From the NCBI GenBank assembly GCA_016933155.1, contig JAFGBM010000004.1:124001-188000 (forward strand): 64,000 nucleotides of DNA. Direction: 5' to 3'. This document shows, one piece after another, positions 1 through 7,907 of the stretch (position 1 is its first letter; the number at the start of each line of letters is the position of its first letter). A program made the translations under genes and the position numbers. This DNA comes from Demequinaceae bacterium. Its GTDB lineage: Bacteria; Actinomycetota; Actinomycetes; Actinomycetales; Demequinaceae. The notes beneath the pieces are model-generated. The model was not told the DNA's origin. It did not search any database and saw only the letters and a program-made list of their open reading frames with translations.

Positions 1-1132
1 CCGGACGGATGGCCTCATGGGCCTCCTGGGCATTCGTGTCCTTCGAGGCATACGCCCGAGGGCTCTCGGCGACGGATTCCGTGCCGAACAGTTCGGCGGC
101 CTGGGCCCTCGCGGCTTTGACGGCCTCGGATGACAGCGTCGGGGAATCGGTGCGCATGTAGGTGATGTATCCGCGTTCGTAGAGCCCCTGAGCAACCCGC
201 ATGGCCTCCCTGGCCCCCAGGCGGAGCTTCCGGCTGGCCTCCTGAATCAAGGTGGAGGTGATGAAGGGGGCAGAGGGGCGGCGCGTGTAGGGCTTGGACT
301 CCACCCCGAGGACCGCGAACTCGGCAGAGGCCAGGCCCGAGGCGAGTGCCCCGGCGGTGGCCGCCGTCACGTGGGTCGTGGGTGAGCCCTTCGGCTGTCC
401 CCGGTCGTCGAAATCCCGGCCCGTCGCCACCCGGGTGCCGTCGATCGACGCGAGCCTGGCCTCGAACTGCCGTCCCGCGTCCGGCCCGGACGTCGCCTCG
501 AAAACGGCGCGGATGTCCCAGTACTCGGCGGCGATGAACGCCATGCGTTCCCGTTCACGGTCGACGACGAGCCGGAGCGCGATCGACTGGACCCGCCCGG
601 CGCTCAGGCCCTGGGCGACCTTGCGCCACAGGACGGGAGACACTTCGTACCCGTAGAGCCGGTCGAGCACGCGCCGGGCTTCCTGCGCCTCGACGAGTTC
701 CATGTCGACCTCGCGGGGATTCTCGAGTGCCCGACGGATCCCCTCTGGGGTGATCTCGTGGAAGGCCAGTCTCTTCACCGGAACCTTGGGTTTGAGGACC
801 TCCAGGAGGTGCCAGGCGATCGCCTCCCCCTCCCGGTCCTCATCGGTCGCGAGCAGAACCTCGGAGGCCTCCTTGAGGCGGGCCTTGATCTCGGATACGA
901 CCTTCTTCTTTTCCGGGGGCACCACGTAGTACGGCTCGAAGTCGTTTTCCACGTCGACGGCGAATTTCCCGAGCGAGCCCCCGCGCTTGTCCGCGGGCAT
1001 CTCGGACGGCTGCGGTAGGTCCCGGATGTGCCCGATGGATGAGACGACGTCGTAGCCGTCGCCGAGGAGCCCGCCAATGGTGCGGGACTTCGTCGGTGAC
1101 TCGACGATGACAAGGGTGCGACCCGTGGTCAT
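1..1132 (-). CDS. topA: DNA topoisomerase I, 5' part (runs off window)
   Basis: Type IA topoisomerase, which relaxes negative supercoils by single-strand cleavage through a 5'-phosphotyrosine. The visible 377 residues start at an ATG at 1132 with the TOPRIM opening (TLVIVESPTKS) and the acidic TDEDREGEA motif. The catalytic-tyrosine motif TYMRTDS follows, with the active Tyr near residue 325. Translation reaches the window edge in AHEAIRP, so the C-terminal part and the stop codon lie outside. It is read away from nrdG, 126 bp upstream on the same strand. No strong Shine-Dalgarno sequence is visible; a TATTCT box lies about 50 nt upstream of the ATG. Confidence 0.97.
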   Translation of the reverse strand, partial: MTTGRTLVIVESPTKSRTIGGLLGDGYDVVSSIGHIRDLPQPSEMPADKRGGSLGKFAVDVENDFEPYYVVPPEKKKVVSEIKARLKEASEVLLATDEDREGEAIAWHLLEVLKPKVPVKRLAFHEITPEGIRRALENPREVDMELVEAQEARRVLDRLYGYEVSPVLWRKVAQGLSAGRVQSIALRLVVDRERERMAFIAAEYWDIRAVFEATSGPDAGRQFEARLASIDGTRVATGRDFDDRGQPKGSPTTHVTAATAGALASGLASAEFAVLGVESKPYTRRPSAPFITSTLIQEASRKLRLGAREAMRVAQGLYERGYITYMRTDSPTLSSEAVKAARAQAAELFGTESVAESPRAYASKDTNAQEAHEAIRP

Positions 1133-1258
1133 GGAACCTGCTCTCCCTGAGCGTGTGCGTCCCAGTATGGACGCGCTGCGCAGAATATCCCGCATCACTG
1201 TAGGTCGCGCAAGTCGGACCTGTGGACGACGACGCGCCCCGGTGCGCTCCGAATGCCC

Positions 1259-2017
1259 CTAGAACTCGGTGGATTCCCGCCGTGTGAGGGCTTCCCGGAT
1301 CCCCGGCTCGGCCTCCGATGGGGGAAGGGTGACCCGGCGTTCAAGCCCGGGAAGGGCGTCGGCCGGGATGACGTCGACCAGGCGCAGGTTTCCGAGCCGT
1401 TCGGCGTAGTCGGGGCGGACCCCCTCGGATCGGGCCTCCTGGAGAACCGGGGGTCGGGCTCCGCGACGACTCAGCTCCGTGACGATCTCCTCGACGTCGG
1501 CCAGGGTCAACACGGTCGGGTCGACGGTGATCCGGACCTCATAGTCGACCCCGGAGGCGACCAGGAGATCAAGCGAGGCCCAGGCGCGTTCGCCGCCCGC
1601 CCTCGCTCCCGTCACCTCCTGATACCGGGCTGGGGGAGCCTTGATGTCGAGGCCCACCCAGGCGAGGCCGGGCAGCAGTTCTTTGAAACGCGCCGGGTAC
1701 GCCCCGTTCGTGTGCAGGACGGCCCCGAAGCCCAACTCCCTGACCTCGACGACGGCATCGACGATCTCCGGCTGACGGGTGGGTTCCCCGCCGGAGAAGA
1801 CGACCCCGTCCAGGAGGCCGACCCTCTGTTCGAGGGTGGCGCGCACCTGCTCCCAGGGGATCAATCCCGGGGCCCGCATGTCGATGAGGTCGGGGTTCTG
1901 GCAGTACCCGCAGTCCCAGGGGCACCCCTGGAGGAACAGCACGGAGGACAGTTTCCCGGGCCAGTCGATAGCGGAAAAGGGGAGGAAACCCGCGATCACG
2001 AGGTCGCTGGCGCTCAT
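1259..2017 (-). CDS. nrdG: Anaerobic ribonucleotide reductase activating protein (radical SAM)
   Basis: Radical SAM enzyme that installs the glycyl radical on NrdD. The 252-residue protein starts at an ATG at 2017 that overlaps the nrdD stop codon (ATGA). A longer upstream reading would run antisense-like through nrdD and is not supported. The SAM/[4Fe-4S] motif CxxxCxxC is CPWDCGYC, with Cys32, Cys36 and Cys39. The SAM-binding SGGEP motif follows (FSGGEPT). The ATGA overlap implies translational coupling with nrdD and co-transcription from the NrdR-controlled promoter. Confidence 0.95.
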   Translation of the reverse strand: MSASDLVIAGFLPFSAIDWPGKLSSVLFLQGCPWDCGYCQNPDLIDMRAPGLIPWEQVRATLEQRVGLLDGVVFSGGEPTRQPEIVDAVVEVRELGFGAVLHTNGAYPARFKELLPGLAWVGLDIKAPPARYQEVTGARAGGERAWASLDLLVASGVDYEVRITVDPTVLTLADVEEIVTELSRRGARPPVLQEARSEGVRPDYAERLGNLRLVDVIPADALPGLERRVTLPPSEAEPGIREALTRRESTEF

Positions 2018-3852
2018 CTCAAGGCGGCGGCGCTTTCGCGGAATTGGACCCGCTCGGCGTGCTCCCCCTTCTTTCCGATGTTGAACGACGTCACCGGACG
2101 GTGGTAGCCCATGACCCTGGTCCACACCTCGCACTCCTGAGGCTCCCGGTCGGGGAACTCGAGGGCGCACAGGGGGCAGGTGGTGTGCTCACCGTCGAGG
2201 TACCCGTGGAAGGGGCAGATCGAGAAGGTGGGTGTCACGGTGATGTACGGCAATCGGGCGCTTTCGAGGGTGCGCTTGACGAGCTGCTTGCAGGCCTCCA
2301 CGCTCGACACCCTCTCTCTCATATAGAGGTGAAGAACGGTGCCTCCCGTGTACTTCCCCTGGAGGGGGGTTTGGCGGCGGATTGCCTCGAACGGGTCGTC
2401 CGTGAAGCCCACGGGCAGTTGGGAGGAGTTGGTGTAGTACGGCTGATCCTCGGTCCCGGCTTGGATGATGTCGGGAAACTCCTTGCGGTCCACCTTGGCG
2501 AATCGGTAGGTGGTGCCCTCGGCGGGCGTCGCCTCGAGGTTGTAGAGGTGGCCGGTCTCCTCCTGGAACTCGACCATCCGGTCCCGGACGTAGTCGAGCA
2601 ACTCGAGGGCCATGGCCTCGCCCTCGGGGGAGGTGAGGTCGTGCTCGTCGTGCGTGAAGTTCCGGATCATCTCGTTGACGCCGTTGATGCCGATGGTCGA
2701 GAAGTGGTTGCGGAGCGTCCCGAGGTAGCGCTTGGTGTACGGGAAGAGGCCGTCGTCGATGGCTTCCTGGATGACTTCGCGCTTCTTCTCGAGCGTGCCG
2801 CGCGCCAAGGTGAGCAGGCGGTCGAGTTCGCGATACATCCCGTCGCGGTCCCCCGCGAACCGGTAGCCCAACCGCGCGGTGTTGATGGTGACGACGCCGA
2901 CGGATCCGGTCTGCTCGGCCGATCCGAAGAGGCCGTTGCCCCTCTTGAGGAGTTCCCGGAGGTCCAACTGAAGCCTGCAGCACATCGATCGAACCATGTG
3001 GGGCTCAAGGTCGGAGTTGATGAAGTTCTGGAAGTAGGGAAGGCCATACTTGGCGGTCATCTCGAACAGCAGTTGGGAGTTCGGGCTGTCCCAGTCGAAG
3101 TCCTTGGTGATGTTGTAGGTCGGGATCGGGAAGGTGAAGACCCGGCCTGCCGCGTCGCCCGTCGTCATGACGTCGATGTAGGCGCGGTTGATCATGTCCA
3201 TCTCGGCCTGGAGTTCGCCGTAGGTGAAGGACATCTCCTTGCCCGCGATGAAGGGGTTCTGGTCCTTGAGGTCGGCGGGGCAGGTCCAGTCGAAGGTCAG
3301 GTTGGTGAAGGGGGTCTGGGTGCCCCAGCGGGAGGGGACGTTGAGGTTGTAGATGAGTTCCTGAATGCCCTGGCGGACCTGTTTGTAACTCAGGCCTTCG
3401 TACCGGATGAAAGGGGCCATGTAGGTGTCGAAGGATGAGAACGCCTGGGCGCCCGCCCACTCGTTCTGGAGGGTGCCGAGGAAGTTGACGATCTGGCCGA
3501 CCGCACTCGAGAAGTGCTTGGCCGGGCTGGCCTCGACCTTGCCGGGGACGCCGTTGAAGCCCTCGGAGAGGAGGGTCCGAAGTGACCATCCGGCGCAGTA
3601 TCCGGAGAACATGTCGAGATCGTGGATGTGGAAGTCCCCCTTGCGGTGGGCCTCCCCGGCTTCGGGGTCGTACACGTGGCTCAGCCAGTAGTTGGCGATG
3701 ACTTTGCCCGCGGTGTTGAGGATCAACCCGCCCAGGGAGTACCCCTGATTCGCGTTCGCGTTGACGCGCCAGTCGCTTCGGTCGAGATACTCCTGGACGG
3801 ACTTCTCAACCTCGACAACAGGCTTGGCGTTTTCAACGGCTGCGATGGTCAT
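2014..3852 (-). CDS. nrdD: Anaerobic (class III) ribonucleoside-triphosphate reductase
   Basis: Reduces ribonucleoside triphosphates to deoxyribonucleotides without oxygen, using a glycyl radical. The 612-residue protein starts at an ATG at 3852 with an AAAGGGG ribosome site; the longer frame would read through the regulatory boxes. Landmarks are the active-site Cys region (SMCCRL), the C-terminal zinc site (CPFHGYL then CPLC) and the glycyl-radical motif RVMGY with the radical Gly near residue 582. The N-terminus lacks an ATP-cone like the one in E. coli NrdD, so allosteric activity control may differ. It is first in the nrdD-nrdG operon and is probably repressed by NrdR (see the boxes upstream). 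Confidence 0.96.
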   Translation of the reverse strand: MTIAAVENAKPVVEVEKSVQEYLDRSDWRVNANANQGYSLGGLILNTAGKVIANYWLSHVYDPEAGEAHRKGDFHIHDLDMFSGYCAGWSLRTLLSEGFNGVPGKVEASPAKHFSSAVGQIVNFLGTLQNEWAGAQAFSSFDTYMAPFIRYEGLSYKQVRQGIQELIYNLNVPSRWGTQTPFTNLTFDWTCPADLKDQNPFIAGKEMSFTYGELQAEMDMINRAYIDVMTTGDAAGRVFTFPIPTYNITKDFDWDSPNSQLLFEMTAKYGLPYFQNFINSDLEPHMVRSMCCRLQLDLRELLKRGNGLFGSAEQTGSVGVVTINTARLGYRFAGDRDGMYRELDRLLTLARGTLEKKREVIQEAIDDGLFPYTKRYLGTLRNHFSTIGINGVNEMIRNFTHDEHDLTSPEGEAMALELLDYVRDRMVEFQEETGHLYNLEATPAEGTTYRFAKVDRKEFPDIIQAGTEDQPYYTNSSQLPVGFTDDPFEAIRRQTPLQGKYTGGTVLHLYMRERVSSVEACKQLVKRTLESARLPYITVTPTFSICPFHGYLDGEHTTCPLCALEFPDREPQECEVWTRVMGYHRPVTSFNIGKKGEHAERVQFRESAAALR

Positions 3853-3890
3853 TTCGGGCCCCTTTGCTCGGCTAGATCGGATTCCAGCCA

Positions 3891-3937
3891 CCACTATATG
3901 TAGTATCCCTTCGGAAATCAATGCCCACATGTTGTGT
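3891..3937. promoter_or_regulatory. Tandem NrdR boxes upstream of nrdD
   Basis: Two near-palindromes resemble the NrdR consensus ACACTATATATTGTGT. Box 1 at 3891-3906 matches at 12 of 16 positions and box 2 at 3922-3937 at 10 of 16. Their starts are 31 bp apart, about three helical turns, which is the usual spacing of NrdR box pairs. Box 1 covers the -10 element of the predicted nrdD promoter, consistent with repression. The nrdR gene is not in this window. Confidence 0.8.
3893..3921 (-). promoter_or_regulatory. nrdD promoter
   Basis: On the minus strand, TTGATT (3916-3921) and TATAGT (3893-3898) are separated by exactly 17 bp, a good sigma-70 (housekeeping) promoter. It leaves a leader of about 35 nt before the nrdD ATG at 3852. 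Both NrdR boxes overlap it. Confidence 0.7.
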
Positions 3938-4096
3938 TGCCGTTCGGCGTGTCGCCGATTTTCCGGGACCTTTGTCCCGGTTTGGGCGTCGACGAGGCTT
4001 ACCGGGGGTCGAGATTCCCCGCGAGCATGCATTCAGGCTACGGGCGGGGTCTGACATCCCCGATCTTTCCCGTTTTCGCCCCGAGCCGGCACCGAC

Positions 4097-4756
4097 CTAG
4101 GCCTCCGGTGTGCCGATCCCTTCGGCGCACGGGGCGCCCGGCTCAGGGGTCTGCTCCCCTTCGACGTACTTCGCGAGGAAGACCTCGAGCCTCTCGTCCT
4201 CGACGTCGTCGAGTTGGAGCTGAACGCCCCAGGCGGTGAGGACGACGGCGGACGCGAGATCAGGGATAGGGCTCAGGACCGTGTAGTCCCATTGATCGGC
4301 CGCGTCGACCAACACCGCGCGCTGGTCGGCGCTGAGGCCCGGATGGTAGGCGATCCAGACGGCGCCGTGCTCCAGGGAGTGGACGGCATGGGATGTGCCG
4401 ACCGGCTCGGAGTAAACGCCGCAGTTCTGCCACACTGGGTCGTGCTCGCCCCCGAGGGGCGGCAACACCGTGCCGTTGACGGGCTCGGGTTCAGGCTTGT
4501 TCTCGACATGGGTAGCGTCGAGTCCGGCCTCCTCGCGAACCCCGTCGATGGGCTCCTGAGCCGCCTGAATGGATGCGTCGCGTTCCCGAGCGTCCTCGAG
4601 GAAGAAGAGGGTGGCGGGAATGGCGAGGGCCAGCACGACGGCCGCGACGATGCCGATGACGAGGAGCCTCGACCGGCGCTCTCGGCGGACTTCGACGGCC
4701 CGCATTTCGGCGACGCGCCTCGCGCTCTCGGACGACACCTTCTTCGATTGAGCCAT
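4097..4756 (-). CDS. DUF3105 membrane-anchored protein
   Basis: Conserved actinobacterial protein of unknown function. The 219-residue product starts at ATG 4756. It has a basic cytoplasmic N-terminus, one membrane segment around residues 29-52 and an exported C-terminal DUF3105 domain. The domain carries the family signature CGVYSEPV, then HAVHSLEHGAVWI and YHPGL, rich in His and Cys that could bind metal. An iron-box-like operator lies about 75 nt upstream, so expression may respond to iron. It sits downstream of the cysteine desulfurase operon on the same strand, with a 131-bp gap that holds its own control region. Confidence 0.85.
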   Translation of the reverse strand: MAQSKKVSSESARRVAEMRAVEVRRERRSRLLVIGIVAAVVLALAIPATLFFLEDARERDASIQAAQEPIDGVREEAGLDATHVENKPEPEPVNGTVLPPLGGEHDPVWQNCGVYSEPVGTSHAVHSLEHGAVWIAYHPGLSADQRAVLVDAADQWDYTVLSPIPDLASAVVLTAWGVQLQLDDVEDERLEVFLAKYVEGEQTPEPGAPCAEGIGTPEA

Positions 4757-4831
4757 GATCGAGCCTTCCCAGGTGGTTGCGTGATCTTCGCGCCATGCCC
4801 GCGACCGTCCCGTCGGGGCACGACGCACGGA

Positions 4832-4850
4832 TTAGGTTAGGCTAATCATA
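4832..4850. promoter_or_regulatory. DtxR/IdeR-like iron box
   Basis: The 19-mer at 4832-4850 matches the DtxR/IdeR consensus TTAGGTTAGGCTAACCTAA at 16 of 19 positions; the left half is perfect. It overlaps a TATGAT -10-like sequence (4845-4850, minus strand) upstream of the DUF3105 gene, a position suited to Fe(II)-dependent repression. No regulator gene is present in the window. Confidence 0.65.
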
Positions 4851-4887
4851 CAGGAGAGGCTGAGCTTGTTCCGCAGGGCGGCGAGAC

Positions 4888-6051
4888 CTACTGGGAGGCC
4901 TTGCCGTAGGCGGCGACAATGCCGTCTATCGCGGTCGCGATATTGTCTTCCGTGGTGCTCCGACCGAGCGAGAGGCGGACGGCGCCGAGGGCAACGGCGG
5001 GTTCGATCCCGCTCTCAAGGAGGATCGTCGATGGCTCGTGGACACCAGCGTGGCAAGCCGATCCCGTCGAAGCGGCGACCCGGGGGGCTCGGCTGAGGAT
5101 TTCGGAGCCAAGGACCCCGGGAAACGACATGAGAAGGGTGTTCGGCAGCGCTCCGTCCGGGCTGAGACGCACGAGGCCCGGCACCCCCCGCGAGAGGCCA
5201 CCCCACAGGCGGTCACGCAGACGAGCGGTCCGGTCCGGTTCGGTCGCCAGCAGGCTGACGGCAAGCGTCGCGGCCGCCCCGAGCCCGGCGATATAGGCGA
5301 CATTCTCCGTTCCGGGCCGGAACCCGAATTCCTGGCCTGCGCCGCGGACGAGTGGGGCGAGGCGAGTGCCGCGACGCACGTAGAGGGCGCCGATTCCCTT
5401 CGGCGCGTACATCTTGTGACCGGCGATCGACAGAAAGTCGACGCCGAGACGGTCGACATCGACCGGGATCTTCCCGATCGCCTGGGCCCCATCCGCGTGG
5501 ACGACGGCCCCGACCGCGTGGGCTGCGGCGGCGAGCTCGGCGATCGGAAGGATGGCGCCGGTCTCGTTCTGGGCGAAGATCGCCGTCGCGATCGAGGCAT
5601 CGGGCGGAATTCGCTCGGCGAGGAGGGATGGATCGACGATGCCCCCGTCGGCGGGCAGGCGCGTGACCGTCCAACCCCCGCGCTCGAGTTCGGCGCACGG
5701 CTCGGCAGTCGCGGGATGCTCGAGCACGGTCGTGACGAGGGATCTCCGGGACTCGGGAGCCAGGGCGGCGGCGCCCCGGATCGCCAGGTTGTTGGACTCG
5801 GTGCCTCCGGAGGTGAAGAGGATCTCGTCGGGGTTGGCGCCAACAAGCGCAGCGACCTCCTCGCGGGCCCGATCGACAGCGACCCGGGCGCGTCTCCCGT
5901 ACGGGTGATCGCTCGAGGGGTTGCCGAACTCCCCCCGGAGAAACGGAAGCATGGCGTCGAGAACCTCGGGGGCGACCGGCGTGGTGGCGTTGAAGTCCAG
6001 GTAGACCGGGTCGGCCGAGCTAAGCGCGGGAGGCGAGTCGCGGCCGGTCAA
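4888..6051 (-). CDS. Cysteine desulfurase (NifS/IscS family)
   Basis: PLP enzyme that takes sulfur from L-cysteine to form an enzyme persulfide, feeding Fe-S cluster and thiolation pathways. The 387-residue form starts at a TTG at 6051 whose last two bases begin the DsrE stop codon (TTGA overlap); no ATG or GTG fits better in this frame near the junction. Landmarks are the N-terminal YLDFNATTP, the cofactor-stacking His112 (EHPAT), the PLP lysine Lys213 (IAGHKMYAPKG) and the catalytic Cys333 in STGSACHAG. It is third in the operon with the ArsR-rhodanese regulator and the DsrE-like protein. Confidence 0.93.
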   Translation of the reverse strand: MTGRDSPPALSSADPVYLDFNATTPVAPEVLDAMLPFLRGEFGNPSSDHPYGRRARVAVDRAREEVAALVGANPDEILFTSGGTESNNLAIRGAAALAPESRRSLVTTVLEHPATAEPCAELERGGWTVTRLPADGGIVDPSLLAERIPPDASIATAIFAQNETGAILPIAELAAAAHAVGAVVHADGAQAIGKIPVDVDRLGVDFLSIAGHKMYAPKGIGALYVRRGTRLAPLVRGAGQEFGFRPGTENVAYIAGLGAAATLAVSLLATEPDRTARLRDRLWGGLSRGVPGLVRLSPDGALPNTLLMSFPGVLGSEILSRAPRVAASTGSACHAGVHEPSTILLESGIEPAVALGAVRLSLGRSTTEDNIATAIDGIVAAYGKASQ

Positions 6052-6410
6052 AACACCAACACCTTGTCGGCGGCCGCGGTGAGCGCGGTGAGTTCGTCCA
6101 GCGTGGATCGTTGCGCCCCGTCGAGCAGCTCCTGCTGCGTCAGCCCCCGTGCGTCGAGGCAGGTGGCGCACACCCGAATCGTGCCGCCTTTGCGAAGGAG
6201 GGTGGTCAGCATGCGTTCGACGTTGTAATACCCGTTGGGTGTCGCCTGACCGGCCTTGGCGGCGCTAGCCGAGTCCCCCATGAGGAAGACGTCGAGCTCG
6301 ATGGCCCCGTTGACCTCTTGTTTGCTCAACAGGTCGTTGGCGAGGCGGAGCCCGTTGTAGACGCGTTCGGTTCCATAGGGGGGGTCGTTGAGGATGAAGA
6401 GGAACTTCAT
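6048..6410 (-). CDS. DsrE/YchN-like sulfur-relay protein
   Basis: Small DsrE-fold protein (120 residues) starting at ATG 6410. It opens with the typical beta-strand KFLFILND. The conserved CxxC (Cys81, Cys84 in CATCLDARG) sits where family members carry the persulfide-accepting cysteine. Position between an ArsR-rhodanese regulator and a cysteine desulfurase, with overlapping stop and start, suggests that it accepts or delivers sulfane sulfur. The exact partner cannot be told from sequence. Confidence 0.85.
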   Translation of the reverse strand: MKFLFILNDPPYGTERVYNGLRLANDLLSKQEVNGAIELDVFLMGDSASAAKAGQATPNGYYNVERMLTTLLRKGGTIRVCATCLDARGLTQQELLDGAQRSTLDELTALTAAADKVLVF

Positions 6411-6442
6411 GGAGGGGGTCGACCTTTCGTTCTGGGAAGGGA

Positions 6443-7117
6443 CTAGAACTGGGTGAGGGTCAGATCGTGGGCGGCCCATTCGAAAGGGCCGCCTTCGAGG
6501 CGGGAGGCCTCGTGGCCGGTGGCCCGGAGGCGCTCGACGGCGAGGGCGGAGAGGACGCAGTACGGTCCCCGGCAGTACGCCACGACCGAGGCATCGACCG
6601 GCACTTCGGCCATGCGAGCCGAAAGCTCCTCGAGGGGGATGTTGACCGCGCCGGGAAGGTGGCCGGCGTCGTACTCCAGGCTCGGACGCACATCGATCAG
6701 CAGCGTCTCGCCCTCACCCAAGCGGGACTTCAGGTCGTCGAACGACACGGCCGTCGCACCGTCGTGCTCATCGAAGAAGGATGAAGCAAGCCGAGAGACC
6801 TCGGCCATCCGCTCCTCGGCCAACGATCGAAGGTGCAAGTAGCCTGCGACGACGGACGGGTCGGCGATCCGGTAGACGACGTGTAGGCCTTTGCGACGCG
6901 CCTCGACCATGCCCGCACCCCTGAGGATCTGGAGATGGTGCGACGTATTGCCCACCGTCATCGCCGTCGCCGTCGCAATTGATTCCACCGTGCGTTCGGC
7001 CTGAGTGAGGAGGTCGATGATTTCAACTCGCTTGGGGCTGGCGAAGGCAGCGGCCGCCCGGGAGAACTGCTCGAACACGGCGTCCTTGAAGGCCCGTGGA
7101 TCCATCGGGATTCCCAT
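6443..7117 (-). CDS. ArsR-family regulator fused to a rhodanese domain
   Basis: The 224-residue protein has an N-terminal ArsR winged helix (about 10-95; recognition region NTSHHLQILRGAGMV) and a C-terminal rhodanese domain (about 120-220). The rhodanese active-site loop is CRGPYC, with catalytic Cys182 and a second cysteine at 187. I see no classical ArsR metal-binding CxC. The rhodanese half may sense persulfide or polysulfide and switch DNA binding; that is inference. The start is 7117 or an in-frame ATG at 7105. It is first in the operon with the DsrE-like and cysteine desulfurase genes, so autoregulation is likely. Confidence 0.92.
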   Translation of the reverse strand: MGIPMDPRAFKDAVFEQFSRAAAAFASPKRVEIIDLLTQAERTVESIATATAMTVGNTSHHLQILRGAGMVEARRKGLHVVYRIADPSVVAGYLHLRSLAEERMAEVSRLASSFFDEHDGATAVSFDDLKSRLGEGETLLIDVRPSLEYDAGHLPGAVNIPLEELSARMAEVPVDASVVAYCRGPYCVLSALAVERLRATGHEASRLEGGPFEWAAHDLTLTQF

Positions 7118-7280
7118 CGTCTAGTAATCCAAGGAAACCTAGAATAGCACTCCGGGGTCGCGAACCGACTCGACCTCCCCCGTGCGGCCGGGATCGATGA
7201 CCGAAAAGCCCCCCACCCGATTCCAGGCTTTCACGGGACAATCGGGGTAGTACCCCTCGGTGAAGTGTCAGCTCAAACCC

Positions 7281-7306
7281 AACGGTTCAGCCCGGGGGAT
7301 CGTCAC
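7281..7306 (+). promoter_or_regulatory. ECF-type promoter of sigma-1
   Basis: AACG (7281-7284), 16 bp, CGTCAC (7301-7306), 42 bp before the sigma-1 ATG. It follows the AAC-N16-CGT pattern shared by all five sigma sets in this window. Confidence 0.6.
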
Positions 7307-7347
7307 ACATCCTGAAGGCCAACCAGTGGGACAGATACGGAGAACAG

Positions 7348-7878
7348 ATGGCCGATTGGCGCAACACGATGGAGTGTCTCGTCCGCGACCGCGAGCGGGC
7401 CCTTCTTGGATATGCCTACCTGGTCTGCGGGGATTCGACTGAGGCGCAGGACCTCGTTCAGGACGCCCTCGTGAGGACATTCTCCAGGCCGCGTCCCGGG
7501 CTCACCGTTTTCAAGGCGGAGGCCTACGTGCGCCGCGCCATCACCTCCACCTACATCGACCAGTACCGCCGCCACCAGAGGTGGTCAAGGGTCCAGCACC
7601 TCTTCCGTCCGGGCGACGGGGGGGACGACGCGACGCTGGGTGTCGATATGAGTGCAGACGTGACGCTGGCGATCTCCTCGCTTCCACCGAGGGAGCGGGC
7701 ATGCATCCTGCTCCGCTTCTTCGACGACCTCACGGTGCCGCAGATCGGGCGCCAGTTGGGGATCGCCGAAGGAAGCGTGAAGCGCTACCTCTCCGATGGA
7801 ATCGAACGCCTGGAACGGAGCCTCGGCCCGCTCGAGGACACCGAAATCGAGACGACCCCCGTGGCCGGGTACCGCTAG
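7348..7878 (+). CDS. ECF sigma factor 1 (SigE-family, actinobacterial type)
   Basis: Alternative sigma factor of 176 residues. Region 2 contains GYAYLVCGD, then AQDLVQDALVRTFSR and AYVRRAI. Region 4 contains LPPRERACILLRFFDDLT and the helix-turn-helix IAEGSVKRYLSD. No extra C-terminal domain. ATG 7348 is preceded by GGAGAACAG. It is followed after 29 bp by membrane protein A1, its probable partner. First of five paralogous sets. Confidence 0.93.
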   Translation: MADWRNTMECLVRDRERALLGYAYLVCGDSTEAQDLVQDALVRTFSRPRPGLTVFKAEAYVRRAITSTYIDQYRRHQRWSRVQHLFRPGDGGDDATLGVDMSADVTLAISSLPPRERACILLRFFDDLTVPQIGRQLGIAEGSVKRYLSDGIERLERSLGPLEDTEIETTPVAGYR

Positions 7879-7907
7879 GCCCCGACCCGAATTGAAAGGA
7901 CAATGAC

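Noticed and set aside
1133-1258. Terminator or clear promoter between nrdG and topA
   Set aside because: TATTCT is present, but the best -35 candidate is 19 bp away, so I did not call a promoter.
2044-3438. Plus-strand 464-codon frame opposite nrdD
   Set aside because: Shadow of nrdD, which has all class III reductase motifs on the minus strand.
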